Positions 22,560 through 57,812 of a DNA stretch of 64,000 bases are shown in pieces. The notes under the pieces were generated by a model, which had not been told where the DNA came from, did no database searches, and worked only from the letters and a program-made list of their open reading frames with translations. Location of the stretch: contig OX465281.1 in NCBI GenBank assembly GCA_949987705.1, positions 28,752,942-28,816,941 on the forward strand, read 5' to 3'. Origin of the DNA: Thereva unica (lineage: Eukaryota; Arthropoda; Insecta; Diptera; Therevidae). The position numbers and the translations under genes were made by a program. Every line of letters starts with the position of its first letter. Position 1 is the stretch's first letter.

Positions 22560-22955
22560 TATGCTATGTCATCGAGACTTCTACTATGACCGAACGAGTC
22601 AACCGGTTTGAGAGGAAAGTTCTCAGATGCATAATAGGCCCAAAGAGAGAGAATGGAATATGGCGAGTTGTATGAAATTTTTGACGACCCAGAACTCTCA
22701 ACGTTTATACAAATCAACAGACTAAGACTAGCCGGGCCACGTAATCAGGAAGGACGATAATCGTATTCCAAAACGGCTTATGGTGGTATTCCAGTGATTA
22801 GACCAGTATGTAGACCCAGGAAGAGATAGATGGACTCTGCGACGACTGACGCAGAGACAATGCTCAACATTAGGAACTGGAGAACTGCTGCAAGGAACCG
22901 TCAAACTTGCAGAAATGCGCTAGAGGAGGCCAAGGCTCGATTTGGGCTGTAGCGC
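22560..22955 (+). pseudogene. LINE ORF2 C-terminal remnant
   Basis: Plus-strand translation shows E-R-M-E-Y-G-E-L-Y-E-I-F-D-D-P-E, then I-N-R-L-R-L-A-G, a G-R-x-R-W-x-D-S block and N-W-R-T-A-A-R-N-R-Q-T-C-R-N. This order (N-x-E-L-Y-E-L-F, R-L-R-W-A-G-H, G-R-P-x-x-R-W, W-R-x-x-A-x-D-R) is the usual C-terminal signature of many arthropod non-LTR elements. Frames change and the His of the zinc-like motif is lost. Confidence 0.6.
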
Positions 22956-23342
22956 CATTGGATGGATCTAATAGGGTTACAAAAATATAACGTACACCTC
23001 TACTACAAAAATTTCAAAACACCCTAGCGGCTAAACCGTCACCCCCACCCATTTTTTGTTCGTCTATCCGAGACCTATCCACAGCCAAGCATTTCGACAT
23101 TTTCACGATACACCCTGTATACAACAGACACAGATTCGTTTCCATATTTTATTGTATAAGATATATGTATTATATTACACCACTTTTATTTAAAAACAAA
23201 CTCTAAAAGTACACATTTATTTTCACTATAAAAATAAACAATTACATACTTTGAAGTTATATTTTACTGTTAATTGTCAAAACTCATGTTCGTGAATTGG
23301 TGATGTACTCGCAAGTACTTGGGAGTAGAAAAAATCGCCCAA
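22956..23342. other. No gene recognised
   Basis: AT-rich sequence. CACCCTGTAT words at about 22111 and 23110 are in the same orientation, so they are not terminal inverted repeats. Confidence 0.35.
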
Positions 23343-24125
23343 TGTATCGCAGCTATTTTTTTTTATGTGGCATGGTCAATCTTAGAACTTACCCTTTGTA
23401 CCACTAGTCCGTCATGTCGTTTAACTCATGGTGCATTGCCTAGTAGTAAGCTTGACCTGAAGATATGAAGAAGAATATGAAAGGTTGAGGGTAGTCTGGT
23501 GGATGCTTGAGGAGGAGGCAGTGAGCGCCGCGTTTGCACTCTTGGATGTTGTAGGAGCTCATTTTTAGCAGCCGCGTGAGCACAACCGTCAGGGCTAGCC
23601 GTAGATAGTCTTGTTGGAGTGTTATGCCTCCTGAAACTAGTGATGAGCAAGACTAGTCTTGCACATTTAGCAAGACCAAGCACGCCCAAGACAAGACAGG
23701 ATAAGGACAAGTCAAGACTGCAAGATCAAGATAGCAAGGCTTTTGTTCATCAATAAGTGGCAAAAGTTTTCCAGTAATGAGCAAGTCTTGCCTTGCACAT
23801 TTAGCAGGACAAAGATAAGACTGCAAGACTTTTTGCAAGACTTTTAGCAAGACTTTTTCGAAGGCTTTTCGCTCATCACTGCAAGACTTTAAGCATTTAG
23901 TGATGAGCAAAAAGTCTTGCTATCTTGATTTTGTAGACTTATTTTGTCCTGTCTTGTCTTGTTCTTGCTTTGGTCTTGCTAAATGTACAATAAAAGGAAG
24001 AACTGCAAGAAAAGTCTTGCTCATCACTACCTGAAACAAATGAATCCCGCTAACCAGCCGACAAAGGCTGTGACGCCAACAGTACCAGACTACCAGAACA
24101 AGGAGGTGCACCGATCGCTAGGTAA
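23343..24125 (-). repeat. SINE/LINE-tail repeat on the minus strand, split by a hAT-like MITE
   Basis: Read on the minus strand it includes the string GTTTCAGGAGGCATAACACT (23638 downward), also present in the SINE at 25026-25496, and ends with GACATGACGGACTAGTGGTA, AAAGGG and CACAT plus A run (about 23345-23425). The unit is interrupted at 23638-24029. A tRNA-like head was not found, so this may be a LINE 3' UTR rather than a SINE. Confidence 0.5.
23638..24029. mobile_element. hAT-like MITE, 392 bp, perfect 8-bp duplication
   Basis: The terminal repeats are TAGTGATGAGCAAGACT and its near-inverse AAGTCTTGCTCATCACTA. CCTGAAAC stands at 23630-23637 and again at 24030-24037. The uninterrupted target GCCTCCTGAAAC is seen in the related repeat at about 25256-25267. 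The interior is made of CTTGCACATTTAGCAAGAC and AAGACTTT words in both orientations. It is non-coding. An 8-bp duplication with TAGTG ends fits hAT. Confidence 0.85.
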
Positions 24126-24355
24126 AGATCCGACCTAAGCGGAAATTTGCTACTCTATTATTAACCGGTTAAGCTGGTGGGATGCCTTATTAGGGCTACC
24201 TACAGGGCTACTTGCTATTATTTACTTTAGAGTTCAGAGAGTAAAATAATATATCGAATACCACAAAAAATAAATAATTGATTATTAAAAAAAAGTTATA
24301 AATTACGAAAAATACATTTTAATTAAAACCAACCATTTTTTTCTCTCTCTTCCAG

Positions 24356-48286
<23,931 letters not shown>

Positions 48287-48624
48287 AGAAATATAGAAAT
48301 TTAAGATTTTTTTTATTATTATTAATTAAATAAAAATATTTAAATATTTACTGCCATAAATCAATTTGCGAATTTTTTTTTACAAAAATTTTCATTTAAT
48401 TTTTGCTAAACAAAAAAAAACAGGATCAAAAACATTTTTGGTCCATCACACTCGAATTAATTGTTGTCATTTTATTAAAATTAAAAGCAAAAAAATATAT
48501 CTATTTTATAAATTTAAGAAATCAAAAAATTCTTCTTAAATATTATTTTAAGTCCTAAGCTTAATAGGAGTTTACATCCCAGACGCAAAGTGGAAGAGCA
48601 AAGTGGCCCTGTAGGCCAAATCTT
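48287..48624 (+). other. Mmp2 3' UTR and downstream, AT-rich
   Basis: AATAAA-like signals occur (ATTAAATAAAAAT at about 48322-48335), so a polyadenylation site within ~60 bp of the stop is plausible. A CATCCCAGACGCAAAGTGGA string at about 48574-48593 matches the flank of the LINE at 50392-53083. Confidence 0.45.
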
Positions 48625-48790
48625 CACGATGAAACACGAAACAAAAAGTTTCCTGATAGGTTGCTCTCGGTTTGAGGGGCAGAGGTGAGAGAGGGCCTGA
48701 AGGAGCACGTGTTCCCTTAAGCTCTTTCTCACCTCTCTCCTTCAAACCGAGCAAGCTTCTAGGAAACTTTTTGTTTCGTGTTTCATCGTG
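48625..48790. repeat. Foldback element, 166 bp, 29-bp perfect arms
   Basis: The outer arms starting CACGATGAAACACGAAACAA pair perfectly for 29 bp with the right end. Two further paired blocks follow (CTCGGTTTGA and GGTGAGA), separated by short bulges, leaving a loop near 48705. The RNA would be a long hairpin. Confidence 0.8.
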
Positions 48791-49084
48791 TAGATTGGAC
48801 CGTACAAAATACAAGCGCAAAGTTTCGACGAAAGCTCGAAACTTTTTACAACTGTCAAACGGAAATTTTTTAACACACGTTCGCAGAAGAAGCAATTTCA
48901 TAAGCTGCAAATCCTTTTAGATAGTTTTATTAAATTTATATGTAATAAAAAAAAGACATTATTAGTTTCAAACGTTTCCACAATAGTAAATATGCAACAA
49001 AACCAAAATAAAAGACGACAGTAGATGCCACTGTAAAAGGATTAGACATTAGAATACTTAAATTTAACGAAACTAAAACCTTGA

Positions 49085-49487
49085 GTGCTTTCAGTAATGC
49101 AGTTTGCGCATATTTGCTTTTTCAGTAGTTTCATTAAAGCAAGCATGCGTTCGCACCGACTTCATAAATGCAGACATGCGAAGCAAATGTGCGCAAGCTT
49201 TGCAAGTTTTTTTTCGATAGCCCTGCGGACAATTTTCAAATCAGAATAGAAGGCACTTCGATCTCAAATGTCAAAATATTGTTTGAAAATATAAAATGGA
49301 TGAAGAATATTGATAGCGTGCGATGAATATATTAAAAGAACATCAAAAATGACAAATAACCAGCGCCATATTTAACTATGGCGAAACAAGTTCACTAATG
49401 CATACTTGCATGCATGCGCAATTCTGCAAGTGGATGCAGGTTCAACTTACGCATTTTGCGCATGCAAGTATGCATTACTGAAAGCAC
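49085..49487. mobile_element. MITE with GTGCTTTCAGTAATGCA ends, 403 bp
   Basis: GTGCTTTCAGTAATGCA on the left pairs exactly with the inverse of the right end. TGCGCA and GCATGCAAGT words recur near both ends as subterminal repeats. It is non-coding. No clean 8-bp duplication is seen. Confidence 0.7.
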
Positions 49488-50379
49488 CTATTTTTTTGGA
49501 TTTCGCATACGTTAAGTAGAGTAGAATTCTTCTTTGATGAGACTGCCGTTTGTTGTTGCCACTTTGGTAAAACAAAGACAGCACCATACTATCTTCTATG
49601 CGATAAACGAGCTCAGATTTGCGCTTCCACTTTGAGGCTGGGGTGTAAACTTTCCTTTAGAAACAAAACAAAAAAAAGAACTAAGCATGTAAAAAAAAAT
49701 TGTGACCATTTTATGTAAAATTGTTTTATAAAAGCCACAAAATAATGCAAAAGAAAAAAAAACGAAAAACAAAATAAAATCTTTGATCTCAATTTTCACT
49801 AAAAGCAAAACATATTTTATAATAATGCGGTTGTAAATGGAGGAAATGATAAATTCTTTGCCTTATTATAAAAATTTCATACTAATAGTAAAATTTTCTT
49901 ATGATAAATTTTCGAAACGATTGATTAAAAGTCTGCTAGAATAAACGTTTGTTCTAAATTTTTTTTTTTTTTTGTAATGCATTCAAGTGGCTCGTAAGCT
50001 ATTTGTATAATATGATATTGAATCACAATCTGTGATAGTACTTTAATAAAATTATTGAAAATTTAAATTTGTTTTACTTATTTATTACCTTATTGGGAAG
50101 CGGAAAACCAAGCTTGGGTGCACTGTGCCATTCGTTTGAATAGGCAGACACCTACCAGCGAAGGTGGAAGCCAGTGAATTTTTGTACAATGCCTTTTATT
50201 GCAAAATTTTTGTCAACTGGGATGTCATTTCGCGCACGAAGTTTCTTATACAGAATTTCCCACTGTACGAATTATATTTTATTTATTTATTTTAAAAAAG
50301 GTCAGGAAGACCTAGCGGCGCCATCGGCCGTAATAAACGCGCACAGACTAGGAGGCCCTAGTCTAAATTAAAGCCCATT
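49488..50379. other. No gene recognised
   Basis: Mostly AT-rich DNA with homopolymer runs (T run near 49961-49973). Nothing is supported. Confidence 0.4.
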
Positions 50380-50391
50380 TACATCCCAAAC

Positions 50392-53083
50392 TTTTGCAGT
50401 AATATAGAGTCCACATCGGAGACCTCAAGGCTGCGTAAAATATTAACTAAAGCGCCAACAATGCTTAGTTATTTACGCAAGGAAGACGGCGATTGGACCG
50501 ACTCAAGCAGGGAATCCCTGAAACTACTTATGGACACCCACTTCCCGAGTAGTACTACAGTTGATACAACTATCACGATCAACTCTTCAGCCTCACAACA
50601 GCTGATCAGATCTATCATAAGTAGAGCAAAAATAAAATGGGCTGTAAACACCTTCCAGCCCTACAAATCACCAGGCCCTGACGGCATAGTGCCGGCACAA
50701 CTGCACCCCACTCTTAGTTAATTATGCCCTGGTTGCAAACCATGTTTACCGGGTGCCTCCAAAATAACTGCATTCCCTCTAGTTGGAAAGAGGTTAAAGT
50801 AGTTTTTATACCCAAGGCAGGTAAAGCCTCCCACGTAACACCCAAAGACTTCAGGCCAATCAGCCTATCATCCTTTCTATTAAAGACTCTGGAGAGGCTA
50901 ATCGAAATATATCTGAGGCAGACCATATTGACCTCGGAACTCTCGGGCGCACAACACGCCTATACAAAGGGAAAATCTACTGATACTGCTCTTCACTCAC
51001 TGGTCTCAACCATTGAAAAATCCCTCGAGGTTAAGGAATATACATTAGTAGCATTTCTTGACATTGAAGGAGCATTTAACAATGTTTTGCCGAATGCCAT
51101 TACCCTGGCCTTGACAGAACATGGGATCGAGACATCGTTGGTGTCTCTTATCCACCAAATGCTTACTGGCAGGATGGTGAGCTCGATCTTGGGCGATAGC
51201 TCGGTCCGAAAGGCCGTAAATAGAGGCACTCCGCAAGGAGGAGTACTCTCCCCGCTGCTATGGGTCGTAACTATGAACCAGCTGTTGCGACGCATGCAGG
51301 CAGAGGGACATGACGTCCAGGCGTACGCAGATGATGTTGTTATCATCAAAAAAGGAAAATTTCCTCAAGTCCTCTGGGATCTCATGGAGGCAGCGCTACA
51401 AACCCTCTCAAGCTGGACTGCTACCCGCGGACTCAGCGTTAACCCAGTAAAAACGGAGCTGGTCCTCTTCACAAGGAGGTATAAGACCTCTCCGTTAACA
51501 CCCCCCCCCCCCGGCTTAACAATGTTAGGCTCAAAATTAACAACAGTGCCAAATATCTGGGAGTAATCCTGGACAAGAAACTCCTCTGGCATGAAAACAC
51601 AGAAGAGCGCATTAAGAAAGCAAACATCGCGCTTTTCGCCTGCAAAAAATCCATTGGTAAGAAATGGGGCTTCTCCCCTTACACTGTGCGATGGATCTAC
51701 ACAGCGATCGTCCGCCCAATTCTCCTTTACGGGGTTTTAGTGTGGTGGCCAACTCTGAGTAAATCCACCGTGTTAAACAAATTACAGAGAGTACAAAGAT
51801 GTGCGGAGTTATGCATAACAGGAGCACTTCGCTCCACTCCTACAGAGGCCTTAAATGTTATGTTATACCTCCCTCCTTTAAATCTCGTGGCAAGGGAAAG
51901 CGCAACCATCGCAGCCCTTAGAATAAAAGAATCCGGTTTCTGGACTGGAATCAGGGGAGGGCACACGAAGGTACTGAACTCAGTTACTATCCCCACAAAA
52001 ACCGACTTCTGCATTCCCGAAATTACCTTCACGAGGAACTACGGAGTCCACATCCCTTCACGTCGTGAATGGATAAATAGACCACATAGGTTTCAGGATG
52101 CCATAAACGTTTTTACTGATGGCTCTAAGCTCGAGGGTCGAGTGGGAGGAGGAGTATTTTCCCCAGAACTTGGGATTGAAATCTCCTTCCGACTTCCCGA
52201 TCACTGCAGTGTATATCAAGCGGAGATTCTAGCCATACAAGAAGCTGTTCTGCAAATTAACCAGCAAGGCGATGGGAACCGGACTGTCTACATCTTCTCA
52301 GATAGTCAGGCAGCTCTGAAAGCCCTGCGCTCCTGCACAAACAGCTCTAGAACTACCTCTGAATGTCGCAGATCTCTTAACGAGATGGCTCAGCAGTTCA
52401 GGACCCTCCTCGTTTGGGTGCCCGGTCACCGAAATATAGAGGGAAATTGTAAAGCTGACGCACTGGCTAGGAGAGGCACGACCGCTACTCTCCTTCCAGA
52501 AAAGGAAATAGTTGGTATGCCTTGGGCCTCCTTTAAACTCCGATGCAAGCAACACACAATCACACAAGCGAAAAAGCATTGGAGGGATCTTAATAAATGC
52601 ACTTTGGCCAAATTAACCTGGCCCTCCTTTGGCCAAATTAACCTGGTCCCTCAGGCGAACTACCTTATTACTGAGCCTTGGGAGACAAGAACTCTCAGTT
52701 ATAGTGGGAGTCTTAACCGGACACTGTCTGATAGGGACGCATGCGACCCGTTTAGGTCTTGAGACCCACGATTTCTGCAGAAGCTGTAAGAACCTTGACG
52801 AGGCGGAAAGTGTACTACACCTCCTCTGTCACTGCCCGGCCCTGAGCAGGATAAGGCTAACCACATTTGGTGAACCCTTTCTAAGCAACCTTGCGGAAAT
52901 CTCGAAGTTTGGGATCCCGCAACTTAGAAGATTCATTACTTCCTCGAGATGGTTTAACGAAGAAACGATATTTCAACATCAAGTTTAAAGTGGGATCACT
53001 ATGGCATCACAATGGGCCTATCCTTCTGGCCTAAGTGTGTGGGCTTGAACCAAAAGCTCAGCCATATCTAACCTATCCTAACC
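50392..53083 (+). mobile_element. 5'-truncated LINE with RT and RNase H, 12-bp duplication
   Basis: TACATCCCAAAC stands at 50380-50391 and again at 53084-53095. Between them is 2.69 kb of LINE beginning before the RT and ending with an AACCTATCCTAACC tail. Presence of RNase H after the RT and a Cys-rich C-terminus suggests the I/LOA/R1 group. Three frame changes inactivate it. Confidence 0.85.
50461..52988 (+). pseudogene. LINE ORF2: reverse transcriptase, RNase H and zinc-type tail, frame-broken
   Basis: Segment 50461-50721 has N-T-F-Q-P-Y-K-S-P-G-P-D-G-I (RT entry). Segment 50724-51566 has P-K-D-F-R-P-I-S-L-S, F-L-D-I-E-G-A-F (first RT Asp), G-T-P-Q-G-G-V-L-S-P-L-L and Y-A-D-D-V-V (catalytic pair). 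Segment 51686-52762 has I-V-R-P-I-L-L-Y-G, then RNase H: N-V-F-T-D-G-S, Y-Q-A-E-I-L-A-I-Q-E-A, F-S-D-S-Q-A-A, W-V-P-G-H-R-N-I-E-G-N. Segment 52629-52988 has L-T-G-H-C-L-I-G-T-H-A-T-R-L-G and C-R-S-C. Frames change near 50721, at a run of about 13 C at 51499-51512, and at a 25-bp tandem duplication near 52604-52652. All catalytic acids of RT and RNase H are still readable, so it was active recently. Confidence 0.88.
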
Positions 53084-53095
53084 TACATCCCAAAC

Positions 53096-53400
53096 GCAAA
53101 GTGGAAACTTTCGTGCAACAGAGAGAAAAGCATACAAATTTCTGTGCGATTAAAGAGCTCCAGAGAGTAATCTGTCCAAAAATCGAAATAGAAATTTTTA
53201 ACGTATTTTAATTTTTCAAGGTACCAATAGAATTTTAAGCAAAAATTTGAGAAGAAGTATGTGTATGTGCATACGTACATATGTGGTCATTTTTCCTGTC
53301 CGATATCGTGCGAACCAAAAATGATCGGCGGCGATCGAGGTGTATAACGAAAACATGATCAAAGTATTAACGAAAACATGATAAAAAGATCGTCATAAAA
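53096..53400. other. Flank of the LINE insertion, no gene
   Basis: CGCAAAGTGGAAACTTTCG directly continues the duplicated target; the same kind of string is at 48580. ATCGTGCGAACCAAAAATGA near 53306 resembles the 21945 region. Confidence 0.4.
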
Positions 53401-55344
53401 AGCGGTGGCGCCGTTTTGGAAGGCGCGCCTAGCCTAAACAATTTAAATGAAAACTTAAGACGCTTTTCCTCTATTACCAAAACGTGAGGGGAATCAGATC
53501 CAAAACCCAAGATGTGTTTCTGTCGACTTTTCGATACCTCCTTCCAAGTTTTTCGGAGGGATAGATATATTGACTCGGAGACTCGTGGAGGTGGTGTACT
53601 ACTTGCCTGTAGTAACCTTCTCAACTGTTGCTTAATAACGCTTCCTAATTTTTTAAACTCTCTGGACATTGAGATCCTCGCTCTTAAAGTCTCCCTTGTC
53701 CAGAACAACCTATTTTTAATTTGCTGTTACGTCCCACCAGATATGCTCAGCACTCTTGACGATAGAGGTCAAAACCTCTACGATATTCTAATCTCTTGCA
53801 CAAATCATATCCTAGATATGATGGATCCCAAAGACGAACTCCTACTCGTAGGCGATTTTAACTTACCCAATGTGAAATGGGTAACTTGCGATAATGACGA
53901 TAACTACCTTCCTGAAAACAACCTTAATTCTAGGAAATCCAGCTTTCTGGATTCCTTATTTTCTTGCGGTTTGTGCCAAATGAGCGGTGTGAATAATATT
54001 TTAGGAAGGCGGTTAGATCTTGTATTCTTTTCCGAGTCAGACAACATTAATGTTGAGCCTAGCTCAATTGTCTTGTCGCCTGTCGATAAGTATCACCCTC
54101 CTCTCCTACTGAGCTATTGTTCTACTTTTAACAATAAGCTAATCCCAGAGGAGTCAACCTTTACCTTCAACTTTAAAAAAGCCAACCTCGAAGAACTCTC
54201 AACCAAGCTCACTTCGGTTGATTTCAACTTGTTGCTCTCGTCTAATGAGTTGGATGTTGATGTAGCAAGATTTTACTCCGTCCTGTATGAAACCTTCGCA
54301 TCCTGTGTACCTATTGAGCCGTTAAAGTCGTCCAGATCATCCCCACCGTGGTACAACAATGAGTTGAGACGTACCAAAAACTTGAAGAATAAACTCTGGA
54401 AAACCTACCTAAAAAGGAAAGACACTGTGAGTTTCCATGCATTTCTCAATTGCTATGACCAATTTCATGCCCTCTCCCAAGCCCTCTATAAAGAGTACCT
54501 CAGGAACATGGAAGGCAAAGTGTATGATGATCCTAGGGCATTCTTTCAATTTATCAACACTAAGAAAAAAGTTGATAACTACCCTTACACCATGCAATAC
54601 GAGAACTCTCGTAGCTCTAATTCATCCGAGATTTGTGACGAATTTGCATCATTCTTCCTTAAATCTTTCTCGTCCCCCGTCTTCCAACCAGATGAAGACA
54701 ATTTTCGACATATCAATGCAATTCAAACGGCTCAAAGCTTATCCCTGTCTATAACCAGGGAAGATATATCGAAACATATAAATGAACTTCCGCAGGATTT
54801 GTCGTCTGGCCCTGATGGAGTTCCTCCTGCTGTTCTAAAATCCTGTGCAGGAGCCCTGCTTTCTCCTCTTCTATGTTTATTTCAAAAATCCCTAAATAAA
54901 AGGCGCTTCCAAACCTTAAGGAAGAACTCTTTTATAATACCTGTCCATAAAAAAGGCTGTAAAAACGAAATATCTAATTATAGGCCAATTGCGAAGTTAT
55001 CGTCTATACCAAAACTCTTCGAATCTATTATTTATTCTGCTATCGCCCCTATCTGCAAGAGGCTTAACTCAACAAACCAGCATGGTTTTCTTGCAGCCCG
55101 TGCCACTACTACTAATTTACTGGAGTTCTCTTCACACACAGTTAGAGGCTTTGTTACTGGCTGCCAAACTGACTGTGTCTACACAGACTTTAGTAAGGCT
55201 TTCGACAAGCTCTCCCACTCTATTATAGTTCTTAAACTAAAGAAATTAGGCTTTCCGCATGCCCTTGTGGTATGGTTCCAGTCGTACTTAGCCGATAGAA
55301 CCTACCTATTCAGGTTCTATTCCGCGGAGTCAATTCTAAGAACA
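53401..55344 (+). pseudogene. Jockey-like LINE ORF2, interrupted by the Gypsy element
   Basis: An upstream frame (about 53466-53520) reads Y-Y-Q-N-V-R-G-I-R-S-K-T-Q-D, the start of the endonuclease. The main open frame from 53512 picks up at F-Q-V-F-R-R-D-R-Y, so part of the endonuclease is missing and the frame changes near 53530. Further on: C-C-Y-V-P-P-D-M, L-L-V-G-D-F-N-L-P-N-V-K-W, P-P-W-Y-N-N-E-L-R, S-S-G-P-D-G-V-P-P (RT entry), N-Y-R-P-I-A-K-L-S, Y-T-D-F-S-K-A-F-D (first RT Asp). At 55345 the Gypsy LTR begins and the LINE breaks off; its YxDD part should lie beyond the right edge. More than 600 codons are still open. Confidence 0.85.
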
Positions 55345-56508
55345 TGTAACGGTCGGTTGGAAAATTTATTTTGACTGGGGAATTTAGTTTGGAAATCACC
55401 CTGTAGGCAAGGGGAAATTTACTGTAAAATTACTTGGGAGGAAAAGGAAAATTTAAAAAGGATAGGCGAGGGAAAAAATGAATAATGAAAGGAGTTTTTT
55501 TTGGAGAAAAGAAAAAGAGTTCTATCTAGTTCGTGGGACAGAATTTCATTAAGCAGTCCTTAAAAATTACACATAACTACAATATCATATTATCGTGTTA
55601 TAAAATAATGATATTAACACGTTGATTAAAAGTATACGGACGCGGTTCTATATTCGTAAGAATTAAATAAAAAAGAAAAAAAAATAAAAAAGGGAACGGA
55701 CTAAATAATAAATCATCATCATCAAAAACAACAAAAAACACGACGAGAGAAGATCAGAAAGGAAAGAAGACGACGACGACGTACGGCTGCTCTACACCAC
55801 CAACACACCACAACCAACGGGGGGGAGGAAAAAAAGAAGCCACAAAAGATGACGTAAAGCCAGAGTTTATGTTACATCGGAATTCAATAAAAATCCTTTT
55901 AAATTCCGTGCAGCAGTAAGTAAAAATTTCATACATCAAAAAATATATGTAGCTTTCGTGGGTTAATTAAAACACAAAAAAAGAAAAAAATTAATAAAAA
56001 AAAAAAAGAAGAAAAACAAAAAAACAAGAAGGATTAAAAAACGCACACGGGAGGAAAGTTTCACGTACATTTTGTTTTGCTATTGAAACACAAAAATCGG
56101 TATATAAAAGAAAATTTATATTTAGTTATTTTTCTTTGATATCGATAATATTCAGCGGAGAAGAATTATTTCAATAAAAAACTGAGGATTTTTGTCTATA
56201 ATTCGGTCGCAGATCGCAAATTACAAAAAAAAAGAAAAAAAAGGAAAAACTTTAAAAGCGGCTGAGGACGTCTAAAATAAAAAAAAAATTTAATTGAATT
56301 TTGTGTGGTTGGGTTTTTTTGGTTAGAGGAATAAAATAGAGAAGAAAAAGAGGGGGGGAAAATTTCGTGTGCTCTGAAAACCCCGTAGGCGGCGTTTTTA
56401 CAAAATATATTATACTTATATATATAAACTGAGGACGAGAGCTATAGTCAATTAACTGTCTGGGGTGGAGAAGTTCAACCAATTCTTGCAGTCCAGAAGA
56501 ATATAAAA

Positions 56509-56542
<34 letters not shown>

Positions 56543-57295
56543 TTCTTGTTGCTTTAATTTAAACAAAAAAAGAAAAAATTTATTACTAAAATAACAATTT
56601 TAATATTAATAGTATTTAGTATTAACTTGATAATATTCTTTATACTTAGTTGTGATTTGTGTTGCTCCTTGTCGGTAATAATTACATTTTGTTTTTTTTG
56701 TTGGTTCAGGAAATTTTTGTTTTCCTCGTCTGTTGATTGTACTATCATTTGTACAAAGTGAGGAGTATTGGCCAATACTGCGCGCTTTAGTGGTAACATC
56801 CATAAAGTACGTAACTCGTATTTTTTTTATTTTATTGTATTCGTTCACGATTATTTGACATGGGCAACTAATCCGTGTTGTTGGTATTAAACTTCCATGT
56901 ACTGTTTATGTTTAGTTTTCCAGATTAAATGATTATAATCATGAGAATGGTCCAGTGGTAAATTTTTTTGGTGGAATGGTTGAGGGGGGGATCATTTCTT
57001 TTCAGGGATTGACGCGGCTCAGGCGACGATCGGAGAATTATGGATGAAAGTCAAAGTGGCACCGATACAGGTAAGTGGTGAACCAGCCTCGGTAAATCCC
57101 GGCCACACACCCCACGACCCCTCCGGCGAGCTAGCTAACTCCGTGTGGCCGGCGTAGGAGTTCCGGATTTTCTTTGTATTTCTTATGTATGGTGTTGGCT
57201 CCTTGGCCATTCTCTTCAGGGCTTATGGCTAAGGGGGTGACACCTCGCATAAGTGGCGCCCAATAAATGGTCGCGCCATTATGCTGCTACATAAA
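55345..57295 (+). repeat. Gypsy element 5' LTR, about 1.9 kb (end estimated)
   Basis: It begins TGTAACGGTCGG, as does 63711, and the 290 bp visible at 63711-64000 look identical to 55345-55634. The 3' copy is cut by the window edge, so the LTR end can only be placed before the primer-binding site: either near 57250 or near 57292. It contains a TATATAAACTGAGG core-promoter-like word (about 56417-56430) and a ~30-nt A run (56510-56540). The length is unusually large for a fly Gypsy LTR. Confidence 0.75.
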
Positions 57296-57308
57296 TGGCG
57301 CCCAACGT
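57254..57308 (+). promoter_or_regulatory. Gypsy primer-binding site region (tRNA-Lys), two copies
   Basis: TGGCGCCCAACGT at 57296-57308 is complementary to the 3' end of insect tRNA-Lys including CCA. A shorter match, TGGCGCCCAA, stands at 57254-57263, 42 bp before it, preceded by CATAAG where the second has CATAAA. The second, longer match is the more likely working site. Confidence 0.7.
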
Positions 57309-57708
57309 AGCTTTTAAAGCCCGTTGACTGTCCTACACGGACCCTGAAGTTCAAATTTTTTTGGTTTAATACCACTTGTGCCTTCACGGACAATGTTTGA
57401 TTTTTTTTCGTCTATGGTTCACCACAATTACCAAGCGCTCGCCGTGGGCTAAGGTAGTACCGCGAGGCCTTAGCCCTTGTCTATTTTTTTCGAATTTTTT
57501 TTTCAGCATCCTTGTCTAAATTCTAGGTGAATTTTTATTTGTCTTCGTTTTTAGGCCTACCCGTTCTATTCAGCGGTAACTTCTTCATTTTGGAGTAGCT
57601 TCGAGCCATGCTGACCTGCACGGCTTGCTAACAAGCGGTGTTCGCTTGGCTATGCGTGTAGGTGTAGTAGTGGTTCATCCTTGTCCTGTTTCTGGGGTCG
57701 GCGACTCT

Positions 57709-57739
57709 GGTATCAGGCGTGATACCGCCTGCCACTGCG
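57709..57739 (+). repeat. Leader hairpin, copy 1
   Basis: GGTATCAGGCGTGATACC folds with a 6-bp stem and the loop AGGCGT, followed by GCCTGCCACTGCG. An alternative pairing of CAGGCG with the following CGCCTG overlaps it. It lies between the primer-binding site and gag. Confidence 0.8.
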
Positions 57740-57812
57740 TCGGTCTTTGAACAGGATCTTCTTTAATTTTACTGGTGGAAGTTGAAGTTGGTGCAAGGGC
57801 TTAACCGTCTTT

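Noticed and set aside
22108..23120. CACCCTGTAT words at 22111 and 23110 as mariner-type terminal repeats
   Set aside because: Both are in the same orientation and there is no transposase or TA-flanked inverted repeat.
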